Below are positions 1-5,472 of a DNA stretch of 7,891 nt, one piece after another. A program made the position numbers and the translations under genes. The notes below the pieces were generated by a model, which saw only the letters and a list, made by a program, of their open reading frames with translations, had not been told where the DNA came from and made no database searches. The stretch is taken from the NCBI GenBank assembly GCA_003451975.1, contig DMIX01000210.1:1-7891 (forward strand). The letters run 5' to 3'. The stretch is from Propionibacteriaceae bacterium. Lineage in GTDB: Bacteria; Actinomycetota; Actinomycetes; Propionibacteriales; Propionibacteriaceae. Positions within the stretch are counted from its first letter, which is position 1, and each line of letters begins with the position of its first letter.

Positions 1-26
1 TGCGGGTTCGATTCCCGTCATCCGCT
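1..26 (+). tRNA. 3' end of a tRNA, probably tRNA-Gly (truncated by window start)
   Basis: Bases 2-18 form a T arm: a 5-bp stem (2-6 with 14-18, one G-U pair) closing a 7-base loop TTCGATT at 7-13. Bases 19-25 (CATCCGC) are the 3' strand of the acceptor stem, so the missing 5' strand should begin GCGGATG. Base 26 is a U discriminator, typical of bacterial tRNA-Gly. The acceptor sequence also fits actinobacterial tRNA-Gly genes as I remember them. CCA is not encoded. The anticodon lies outside the window, so the amino acid identity is inferred. Confidence 0.75.
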
Positions 27-171
27 CTCGCTGGACCGGGTCTCGCCCCGCCGTTCCGGTGACCGTGTGCAGTTTGTCCTCGAAGTTGTTGGTTTGCCCA
101 TCATGGTTTTGCTTGCTGAGTCCCACCTCCGAAGTGACGATGTGGCTGGGGTGTGCGCAGAACTGTCGTGT

Positions 172-177
172 GGGGAG
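172..177 (+). promoter_or_regulatory. Ribosome binding site that sets the GTG start at 186
   Basis: GGGGAG lies 8 bases before GTG 186. A longer reading from GTG 153 is open but has no such site, so 186 is preferred. I see no conventional -10 hexamer between the tRNA and this site: the step TA does not occur anywhere in 27-185. Confidence 0.6.
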
Positions 178-185
178 TCGATGCC

Positions 186-1601
186 GTGAGTGACCTTCAG
201 GCACCGGTGGCGGCCTCAGGGCAGGCTTCCCGTCTGATCGAGCAGGCCCAGGCTCTGGCTGACCGATTGATCGCCGAGGCAGAGAAGCAGGCCCGTGCCG
301 CTCGTGACGAGGCAGCTCGTGCTGAGGAAATGGCGCGCATCAACCAGGACAAGGCCGATGCCGCCGAGCGATCCGCGTCCCAGGCCAGTGGTAAGACCAA
401 AGCCATTCTGGATCGCGCTCAGCACGACTCGGACCTGCTGGTCCAAGACGCCACCGATCAGGCGACGCTGATCGTTGGCGCGGCCAATGATGCCGCTGCG
501 GAGTTGATGGAACGAACTCAGGCCGAGGCCACCGACCTGATGGAGCGTGCTCGGTCGGAGGCTCAGCGGCTCGCCAATGCCGCCAATGAGGCGGCTGTGA
601 AGGTTGCGGACGAGCAGCAGCAGCGCGCTGATCGAATCAACGCCGAACTGAACGAACACCAGCTTCAGGTGGCCACCAAGACCACTCGACAGGTGGAGCA
701 GGCCGCCGCGCAAAGCGTCGCGATCCAGGCGATGGCAGCGGCCTTCCTCGTTGAGGAACGCAAGGCCTTCGAGCGCGAATGCACCCTGACTCGACGGGTT
801 ATCGCCGCGGAACTCCAGCGGGCCAAGGAAGAGATTGCGCGACTGAATCAAGAGGCTGAGGACGAGCGTGCCGAGCTTGCCAGTCAGGCCCGGGCGTCTG
901 CAGAGGAGCAGTACGTCGCCGCTGCAGCGCATCTGGCCTGGACCAAACAATCGATGGCTGAGCTTCAGGCGAGCGTGGAGGCAGAGCTATCCACGCAGCG
1001 GGCCAACCACGCCGCCGAGTTGGAAGCGATCCGCGACCGGGCCGACCAGGCCGCCGCGGACCAGCTTCGGCGGGCCGAGGAGAACGCTGGGGAACTGGTC
1101 GCTGAAGCCGGGGTTGCCGCAGCAGGGATGAAGGCCGAGGCCGAGCAGCAGCTGGCCGAGGCGAAACGTCAGGCCGCCGAACTCAAACGCCGTGCCAAAC
1201 AGGACACCGACAGCCTTCGTGATGCCGCCGAGCGTGAGGCCACCGAGGATCTTGAGACGGCGCGGCTACGGCTTGCCGAGGCGGAAAAGCAGGCCCGCCA
1301 GATTCGCGAACGGGCGACGGCCACTTTGGACACCTTGCAGAAGGATGCGCACCAGAAGGCCAAGCAGATTCGAGCCGAGGCCACCGAGGTACTGAAGAGA
1401 GCCCGCGCTGATGCCGACGAGGTCCGCTCCAAGGCAGCCGAGGCGCTGGCCCGTTCTCAGGCCGAGACCGAGGCTCTCGCGCGACGACGCGACGACATTA
1501 CTGAACAGCTGAGTCGCCTATCGGGAGTGATTGATGCACTCTCGACTCCAGGCTCGGCCCGCATGGACACCCAGAAGAAATCGAGAGGAAGCAGCAAGTG
1601 A
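186..1601 (+). CDS. Scy-like alanine/glutamate-rich coiled-coil cytoskeletal protein
   Basis: The predicted product is 471 aa and nearly all coiled coil. It is rich in Ala, Glu, Arg and Gln, has no membrane segment or signal peptide, and lacks a DivIVA-type RGY motif at the N terminus. Repeats of the AEAEKQAR type recur near both ends. The C terminus carries the pattern ARRRDDITEQL followed by a second short helix. The same pattern ends the coiled coil of the next gene (ARREAVTAQL), suggesting the two are paralogues. In Streptomyces coelicolor, scy lies directly upstream of filP, and both encode such filament or scaffold proteins that act with DivIVA at growing poles. Streptomyces Scy is far longer (over 1200 aa), so this would be a short relative. 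The GTG at 186 is chosen for its ribosome binding site. The stop overlaps the next start (GTGA), implying an operon. The coiled-coil nature is certain; the Scy assignment is inferred from context. Confidence 0.8.
   Translation: MSDLQAPVAASGQASRLIEQAQALADRLIAEAEKQARAARDEAARAEEMARINQDKADAAERSASQASGKTKAILDRAQHDSDLLVQDATDQATLIVGAANDAAAELMERTQAEATDLMERARSEAQRLANAANEAAVKVADEQQQRADRINAELNEHQLQVATKTTRQVEQAAAQSVAIQAMAAAFLVEERKAFERECTLTRRVIAAELQRAKEEIARLNQEAEDERAELASQARASAEEQYVAAAAHLAWTKQSMAELQASVEAELSTQRANHAAELEAIRDRADQAAADQLRRAEENAGELVAEAGVAAAGMKAEAEQQLAEAKRQAAELKRRAKQDTDSLRDAAEREATEDLETARLRLAEAEKQARQIRERATATLDTLQKDAHQKAKQIRAEATEVLKRARADADEVRSKAAEALARSQAETEALARRRDDITEQLSRLSGVIDALSTPGSARMDTQKKSRGSSK
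1583..1590 (+). promoter_or_regulatory. Ribosome binding site of the FilP-like gene inside the 3' end of the Scy-like gene
   Basis: GAGAGGAA lies 7 bases before GTG 1598 and sits within the last codons of the preceding gene. This start places the conserved EFRTVMRGYEPTEVD block near the N terminus, as in FilP. Confidence 0.55.
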
Positions 1602-2128
1602 CCCAATCTAGCCACGAATTCCGCACTGTGATGCGGGGTTATGAGCCGACCGAGGTGGACCGGACGCTGGCTCAGCTGCAGAATCGCACCGAGGAACTCC
1701 GCGTGCTGTCTGAATCGCAGCGAAAGAGCGTTGAGGAAGCCACGACGCAGAACAAGCGGCTGCGCGAGGAGTTGGATGCCGCCGTCAAACAGGCTCAACT
1801 GGATCGGCTGCGGGTGCAAGAGCTGGAAGCCGAACTGAAGAAGGAATCCCAGCCCAGCGCTGCGGCGGTGACCGAGCGGGCTGCGAAGATCCTACGGTTG
1901 GCCGAGGACGAAGCCGCCGAGCTGCGATCGCAGGCGAAAGCCGACGGGGAGTCCGTGATGGTCGACGCCGACGAGTATGCCGCTCAGGTGCGCCAGACCG
2001 CCGAAACCGAGGCTGCCGAGATCACCAACAAGGCCGAGGTTGCGGCGGCAGCGACCGTCGAGGCGGCGTCCCGCAAAGCCGATGAGCTGCTCGACCAAGC
2101 CAATCGTGAGGCGACCACTCGCCGTTAG
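1598..2128 (+). CDS. filP: FilP-like coiled-coil protein, N-terminal part ended by an in-frame amber codon
   Basis: This reading frame encodes 176 residues up to TAG 2126-2128. Residues 7-21 (EFRTVMRGYEPTEVD) match the short DivIVA-like N-terminal block of actinobacterial FilP, where the equivalent is close to VRRGYDRAQVD. A Glu/Ala-rich coiled coil follows, including a segment like FilP's KILRLAEEEA (here KILRLAEDEA). FilP forms intermediate-filament-like assemblies in Streptomyces and supports polar growth with Scy and DivIVA. The frame stays open and FilP-like immediately after the TAG, so this is the front half of a 374-residue gene (1598-2722), not a complete short gene. GTG 1598 overlaps the previous stop, indicating coupled translation. 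If the stop is real, the product keeps the N-terminal block and about half the coiled coil. The homologue comparison is from memory, not an alignment run. Confidence 0.8.
   Translation: MTQSSHEFRTVMRGYEPTEVDRTLAQLQNRTEELRVLSESQRKSVEEATTQNKRLREELDAAVKQAQLDRLRVQELEAELKKESQPSAAAVTERAAKILRLAEDEAAELRSQAKADGESVMVDADEYAAQVRQTAETEAAEITNKAEVAAAATVEAASRKADELLDQANREATTRR
2126..2128 (+). other. In-frame TAG interrupting the filP homologue
   Basis: The frame reads R-R-TAG-E-A-E-A-I-F. A single base change from GAG (Glu) or CAG (Gln) explains it. As remembered, Streptomyces FilP has Glu before the matching EADALF segment, favouring GAG to TAG. The bases 2127-2132 happen to read AGGAGG, but no ATG, GTG or TTG follows at a usable distance. 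Confidence 0.85.
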
Positions 2129-2722
2129 GAGGCCGAGGCGATCTTCGAACGCCAGCGCGCTCGGGCGGCGTCCGCGGCGGCGGAGTTCGAGAAGACTCTG
2201 GCGACCCGTCGGGACAAGGCAGCCGGTGAGTTCGCTCACCAGATGGATGCCTACGAGCAGGCACTGAGCGCCACCGAGCAGCGCCGCATGGCTATCCAGG
2301 CCGAGGCGGACCGGCTGTTGGCCGAGGCCAAAGAGGAGGCCGATGCCCTCAAGCGGGCAGCCCGTGACGAGGCCGCCCAGCGCGTGGATGATGCGCGACT
2401 GGCCGCCGAGCGGGTCCGCAAGGAATCCGAACGCGAGCTCATGGCCGCCACGGCACGCCGCGAGGCGGTGACCGCACAGTTGACCAATGTGCGTCAGATG
2501 CTCGCCGCACTCGGGGCCGGCCCGCTGCTGGACGCGCTCGGTGAGGACGACGGGGCGCCGGCAGCCATTACCGAGTCAGTGACCTTCGAAGAGGATGCCG
2601 AAGCCGCTGAGACCGATGAGGTTGACGACCAGGCCGAGGCCGCGGACGACGAGGAAGCTGCCGAGGCGACCGAATCCGAAGTTGCCGAGGATGAGGCTGT
2701 CGAGGCCGAGAACGCTCAGTGA
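2129..2722 (+). pseudogene. filP: C-terminal remainder of the FilP-like gene after the amber codon
   Basis: This stretch continues the frame of GTG 1598 without any indel. Residues 178-215 of the joined protein (EAEAIFERQRARAASAAAEF and on) resemble the middle of FilP, so the 114 bases before the first ATG (2243) were coding. The rest includes coiled coil, then SERELMAATARREAVTAQLT and NVRQMLAAL, which closely match the FilP C-terminal block as I remember it. A tail from residue 316 to 374 holds 26 Asp/Glu and no Lys or Arg. ATG 2243 opens a 159-residue frame, but its only upstream SD-like bases (GGTGAG, 2225-2230) are 12 bases away and locked in a perfect 6-bp hairpin with CTCACC (2235-2240). 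Independent translation is therefore doubtful. The remnant is expressed only if the stop is an error, is read through, or if ATG 2243 is used weakly. Confidence 0.75.
2225..2240 (+). repeat. Perfect 6-bp inverted repeat with TTCG loop just before ATG 2243
   Basis: GGTGAG pairs with CTCACC around the tetraloop TTCG, ending two bases before ATG 2243. It is inside the filP homologue. It may be a chance result of codon choice, but in the RNA it would cover the only SD-like sequence for a restart at 2243. Confidence 0.5.
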
Positions 2723-2725
2723 GCT

Positions 2726-2745
2726 GCTGAGCTGATCGGCTTAGC
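2726..2745. terminator. Possible bidirectional hairpin between convergent genes
   Basis: GCTGAGC (2726-2732) can pair with GCTTAGC (2739-2745) around a 6-base loop, with one G-U pair. It occupies the 18-base gap between the convergent stops and overlaps the stop of the - strand gene. It lacks a T tract on either side, so this is a weak call. Confidence 0.3.
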
Positions 2746-3469
2746 CGGTGTTGCGGTTCGACCTGCTGTCCCAGCGGGAGTAGCCGGCCGTTTCAGCTTT
2801 TCGCGGGGAATCGAACCACTCGTCGGCTTTGGTGCGCTCGTACCAGGGGCTGTCGACGGTGTGGTACAGGCCCGAACTGCGGTTGCCCTTCACTGCTCCG
2901 GTGGTCACGGTGGTGCTCGAACGGGCACCGGCGGTGAGCATCGCGTAGATGTTCGGGCGTGGTTTCGGCGGGAGATCGGGAAGCGGTCCGTCGTCGTGCC
3001 ATGGCCGTGCGCTGGTGGCGATGGTGGAGATCGGGGGTGGGTTGTGGACGAACGACTGCTCCCACCACGGCAGGTCAGAGGTGTCGCCATCGTCGGCTGC
3101 CGCCGACTGCGGCGACGGTTCAGGATCGGAATCGACGAGTTCCGGCACAGCATCGGGAGCGGGCTCGACTGATTCGACGCGGTCAGGAACGGTTGCTGCC
3201 ACCGGCGCCTCGGGTTGCCCTGGCGACGGGGCTGGGGCCGGTGGGCCAGGCGTCGACTCGGCGGTATACGCCAGGTAGGGCGCCGGGCGAGCTCGAGCAA
3301 GCTCTGCTGGCGTCGGGGTCGCGGCGCGTGGCTGCGGCTGTGAGCCGAGGTCCTTTCCTCGGGGCACAGCGCGAGCGCGTCGACGAAGGGTGCGGCTTAT
3401 GGCGACCAACAAGATCAGACATGCTCCGAGCAGGAACACCAGAAAAGCCAACCACCAATCGAGGGGCAT
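2741..3469 (-). CDS. Single-pass membrane protein with Pro-rich linker and C-terminal sunset-like domain
   Basis: The predicted product has 242 residues. Residues 6-25 form one strong membrane segment, followed by RTLRRRARAVPRGK, so the rest should be cytoplasmic by the positive-inside rule. Residues about 35-190 are low-complexity, rich in Pro, Ala, Ser and acidic residues. Residues 193-231 read VKGN..SGLYHTVDSPWYERT.ADEWFDS...AETAGY. That resembles the small 'sunset' domain of actinobacterial membrane proteins and the C-terminal extensions of some actinobacterial ribosomal proteins (YHTPxSPYYxRTxAExWF.s.eaAeaAGF), as remembered. The function of that domain is unsettled. The ATG at 3469 is chosen for its AGGAGG site; a longer frame reaches 3529 without one. 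The gene converges on the filP homologue and lies downstream of the HerA-like ATPase on the same strand after a 243-base gap, so it probably has its own promoter. No catalytic motif is seen. Confidence 0.8.
   Translation of the reverse strand: MPLDWWLAFLVFLLGACLILLVAISRTLRRRARAVPRGKDLGSQPQPRAATPTPAELARARPAPYLAYTAESTPGPPAPAPSPGQPEAPVAATVPDRVESVEPAPDAVPELVDSDPEPSPQSAAADDGDTSDLPWWEQSFVHNPPPISTIATSARPWHDDGPLPDLPPKPRPNIYAMLTAGARSSTTVTTGAVKGNRSSGLYHTVDSPWYERTKADEWFDSPRKAETAGYSRWDSRSNRNTG
2771..2893 (-). other. Sunset-like domain coding segment (residues 193-233)
   Basis: Key positions are VKGN (193-196), YHT (202-204), SPWYERT (207-213), ADEWF (215-219), AE (225-226) and AGY (228-230). The pattern and spacing, not any single residue, support the call. 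A profile search is needed to confirm it. Confidence 0.55.
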
Positions 3470-3474
3470 CCCCA

Positions 3475-3480
3475 CCTCCT
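3475..3480 (-). promoter_or_regulatory. Ribosome binding site that sets the start at 3469
   Basis: On the - strand AGGAGG lies 5 bases before ATG 3469, within a longer GGGAGGAGG run. This decides against the 20-residue N-terminal extension from 3529. Confidence 0.75.
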
Positions 3481-3561
3481 CCCGGTGTTTCCCCTCACCA
3501 TGGAAAGATGCTTCAACCGACGCGTGCACGAGGATGGGTGAGTACCGGCCCGTGACCCCTC

Positions 3562-3585
3562 GTACGTCGACATCGAAGCACGTAC
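3562..3585. repeat. Inverted repeat GTACGT/ACGTAC in the intergenic gap
   Basis: Perfect 6-bp arms at 3562-3567 and 3580-3585 are separated by 12 bases. GTACCGG occurs at 3542-3548 and again at 3582-3588, exactly 40 bases apart. The cluster lies 93-116 bases upstream of the start at 3469 and could be an operator, but no regulator binding site is recognised. Confidence 0.35.
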
Positions 3586-3681
3586 CGGAGACTCTAGTGG
3601 GCAGTCGCTAGCCATTGCGTTGCCGAACCGGTATTTCCCAATCGGTGATCGGTATCCGTCTCGAATTCTGCTCCGGAAAGC

Positions 3682-3712
3682 GCCCATCGGGCCTGCGTCG
3701 ACCTCGGGACGC
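3682..3712 (-). terminator. Weak tandem hairpins after the HerA-like gene
   Basis: Read on the - strand, directly after the stop, GCGTC and GACGC form a 5-bp stem (3695-3712). Then GCCC and GGGC form a 4-bp stem (3682-3692), followed by GCTTT. The stems are short and the T run is poor, so termination is possible but not established. Confidence 0.3.
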
Positions 3713-5263
3713 TCAGCGACGCGCGGTGCCCCAATAGGTGCGCACCACTTGGCTGCCCACGCGCATGACCTGATTCCAGAAGGTTGGCGAGCTCAGGACC
3801 TTCTCCACGCCGGACTTCGATCGTGACCGCGAGCCGCCCGATGAGCCCGAGGTGCGTTTCTCGGGTGCTTTCGGGGCGGCTTCGGCTTCGGCCTGAGCCT
3901 TGGCGGCGCCCTCCTCGAGTCGACGAGTGAGCATCTCGTAGGCCGAATCACGGTTCACTTCCGGGCCGTACTTGGCCTGCATCGGCGACCGGGCGACGCC
4001 ATCGGTCAGCCATTGCGCATCCAGTGGCTTCATCGAGGCCAGGGGCGCCAGCATCCGCGTCCACGCCACCGGAGTTGGGGCGCCGTTGGGATTCAGCACC
4101 GTCACGATGGCTTCACCGATCCCCAATGCCTGCAGCGTTTCGGCCAGGTCGTAGTCACTGGTCGGATAGGTTTCCACAGTCGCCTTCAAGGCTTTGGCGT
4201 CCTTGGGTGTGTGGGCGCGCAGTTGATGCTGCACCCGAGAGCCGAGTTGGGCCAGCACCTCGTCGGGCACATCGGTGGGCGCCTGGGTCACGAAGAAGAT
4301 CCCCACTCCCTTACTTCGGATGAGTCTCACGGTTTGGGCGATGGCGTCCTGGAACGCCTTGGACGCGCCGTCGAACAACAGATGTGCCTCGTCGAAGAAG
4401 AAGACCAGCTTGGGAACCTCGACATCGCCGATCTCGGGCAGGTCATGGAAGAGGTCGGCCAGCAGCCACATGATGAAGGTGGAGAAGATCGCCGGACGGT
4501 CCTGCAGATTCGGCAGTTCGAGTAGGGAGATCACGCCGTGGCCGTCGGCAGTAGTGCGGATCAGGTCTTTGGAGTCGAACTCGGTTTCGCCGAAGAATTC
4601 CTCGCCGCCCTGAGTCTCCAGAGTGACCAGGCTGCGCAGGATGACGCCCACCGTGGCAGAGCTGAGACCGCCGAGTTCTTTGAGATCGGGTTTTCCCTCC
4701 TCGGAGGTCAGGTGTTGCATGACCTGCTTCAGGTCGGCGAGGTCGAGCAGCGGAAGCCCTCGGGTGTCGGCGTAGTGGAACACCAACCCCAGGCTGGACT
4801 CCTGGGTCTGGTTCAGACCCAGCACCTTGCTCAGCAGGATCGGTCCGAAGCTGGAGACGGTGGCGCGCAGCGGCACTCCGCTGCCCTGTCCCCCCAAGGC
4901 GTAGAACTCGACCGGGCAACCCTCGGGCTTCCAGTCCTGGCCGATCTTCTCGGTGCGTTGGAGCAGTTTGTCGCTGGGTTCTCCGGGTATGGCGATTCCC
5001 GAGAGGTCGCCTTTGATATCGGCTGCGAACACCGAGACTCCGGCGCGCGAGATCTGCTCGGCCATGAGTTGGAGCGTGCGGGTCTTGCCGGTCCCCGTGG
5101 CACCGGCCACCAGCCCGTGCCGGTTCAGCATCGATAACGACAATCGGATCCTGCTCGTCGGAACCGGGGCGCCGTCGGCCATCAGGACGCCGAGATCGAT
5201 AGCGGGAGAGTCGAAGGTGTAGCCGGCGGTGATCTCAGCGATCTGGTCCGAATTCGATGACAT
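3713..5263 (-). CDS. HerA/YjgR-type P-loop ATPase (DUF853 family)
   Basis: The predicted product has 516 residues, close to the roughly 500 of E. coli YjgR. Walker A is GATGTGKT at residues 54-61. Walker B is LVFFFDEAH at 286-294, with the catalytic Glu inside DEAH. VTQAPTDVPDEVLAQLGSR at 325-343 carries the conserved Gln and a likely arginine finger. The segment ADIKGDLSG (81-89) is typical of the family. A Lys/Ser/Gly-rich linker precedes a short C-terminal helical block. The family belongs to the HerA/FtsK superfamily of ring ATPases that move DNA or protein; the role of the YjgR/DUF853 branch is not established, and no NurA partner is adjacent. ATG 5263 is chosen because MSSNSDQ leads into the conserved N terminus and the longer frame (to 5560) runs antisense through the riboswitch. 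No Shine-Dalgarno site precedes 5263, so translation may be leaderless. Confidence 0.9.
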   Translation of the reverse strand: MSSNSDQIAEITAGYTFDSPAIDLGVLMADGAPVPTSRIRLSLSMLNRHGLVAGATGTGKTRTLQLMAEQISRAGVSVFAADIKGDLSGIAIPGEPSDKLLQRTEKIGQDWKPEGCPVEFYALGGQGSGVPLRATVSSFGPILLSKVLGLNQTQESSLGLVFHYADTRGLPLLDLADLKQVMQHLTSEEGKPDLKELGGLSSATVGVILRSLVTLETQGGEEFFGETEFDSKDLIRTTADGHGVISLLELPNLQDRPAIFSTFIMWLLADLFHDLPEIGDVEVPKLVFFFDEAHLLFDGASKAFQDAIAQTVRLIRSKGVGIFFVTQAPTDVPDEVLAQLGSRVQHQLRAHTPKDAKALKATVETYPTSDYDLAETLQALGIGEAIVTVLNPNGAPTPVAWTRMLAPLASMKPLDAQWLTDGVARSPMQAKYGPEVNRDSAYEMLTRRLEEGAAKAQAEAEAAPKAPEKRTSGSSGGSRSRSKSGVEKVLSSPTFWNQVMRVGSQVVRTYWGTARR

Positions 5264-5292
5264 GGGAAAAGACTGGCACAAGTCGTCGGCGC

Positions 5293-5322
5293 TGCCGAGT
5301 GGTGTCGGTGGCGTGGTAGCCT
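5293..5322 (+). promoter_or_regulatory. Probable promoter of the thiamine uptake operon
   Basis: TAGCCT at 5317-5322 fits the TAnnnT -10 pattern. TGCCGA at 5293-5298, 18 bases upstream, is a poor -35. A transcript from here would start near 5329, right at the 5' edge of the TPP aptamer. It is assigned mainly on position. Confidence 0.4.
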
Positions 5323-5328
5323 CACCCC

Positions 5329-5418
5329 TCAGACAGGGGAGCGCCACCGGGCGCTGAGAGTGCGGTAAGCCGCAGACCCTCGAACCTGATCCGGCTAGCA
5401 CCGGCGTAGGGAGTCGGG
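5329..5418 (+). promoter_or_regulatory. TPP riboswitch aptamer (THI element)
   Basis: This region has the conserved core of the thiamine pyrophosphate riboswitch in order. AGGGGAGC (5335-5342) is followed by a 5-bp stem GCGCC/GGCGC (5341-5354), then CTGAGA (5354-5359), which binds the pyrimidine ring of TPP. Next is the optional stem TGCGG/CCGCA (5361-5374), then ACCCTCGAACCTGATC (5376-5391), a CCGG/CCGG stem, and CGTAGGGA (5405-5412). AGGG at the 5' side and CCCT near 5377 make the P2 helix. The element sits 55-144 bases upstream of thiB on the same strand, exactly the expected context, and should repress the operon when TPP is abundant. Confidence 0.95.
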
Positions 5419-5422
5419 AAAT

Positions 5423-5467
5423 CTCCTCAGGATCATTTTCCTGAGCCCTCCGAGCATTTTGGAGGAG
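5423..5467 (+). promoter_or_regulatory. Riboswitch expression platform with ribosome binding site sequestration
   Basis: The thiB ribosome binding site is GGAGGAG at 5461-5467, 5 bases before ATG 5473. Two upstream stretches can pair with it: CCTCC (5447-5451) with GGAGG (5461-5465), and CTCCTC (5423-5428) with GAGGAG (5462-5467). Between them CTCAGGA (5426-5432) pairs with TCCTGAG (5439-5445) in a 7-bp hairpin that competes with the second option. There is no terminator with a T tract after the long stem, so control is most likely at translation initiation. Which structure forms with bound TPP is inferred, not shown. Confidence 0.65.
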
Positions 5468-5472
5468 AAGCA

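Noticed and set aside
35..60. ACCGG/CCGGT inverted repeat after the tRNA as a terminator
   Set aside because: The arms are only 5 bp around a 16-base loop, with no T tract and competing short pairings; it is too weak to call.
216..950. Long antisense open frame of 244 codons opposite the Scy-like gene
   Set aside because: It is a mirror of the Ala/Glu/Arg-rich coding strand in GC-rich DNA. The protein has no coherent domain and no ribosome binding site, whereas the + strand has a clear coiled coil.
2126..2128. TAG as a pyrrolysine codon or programmed recoding site
   Set aside because: Pyrrolysine is not expected in this family or lineage, no downstream recoding element is apparent, and a single-base nonsense change or base error is the simpler explanation. 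Kept only as a test in the findings.
3415..3423. LGAC sequence in the sunset-domain protein read as a lipobox
   Set aside because: There is no positively charged n-region, the hydrophobic stretch continues well past the Cys, and basic residues follow the helix. It behaves as a membrane anchor, not a cleaved lipoprotein signal.
3470..3529. Twenty-residue extension of the sunset-domain protein
   Set aside because: ATG 3469 has an AGGAGG site 5 bases away and starts directly at the membrane segment; the longer start has no such site.
2959..3555. Plus-strand open frame of 198 codons opposite the sunset-domain gene
   Set aside because: Arg/Trp/Pro-rich composition typical of a shadow frame, no ribosome binding site and no recognisable motif.
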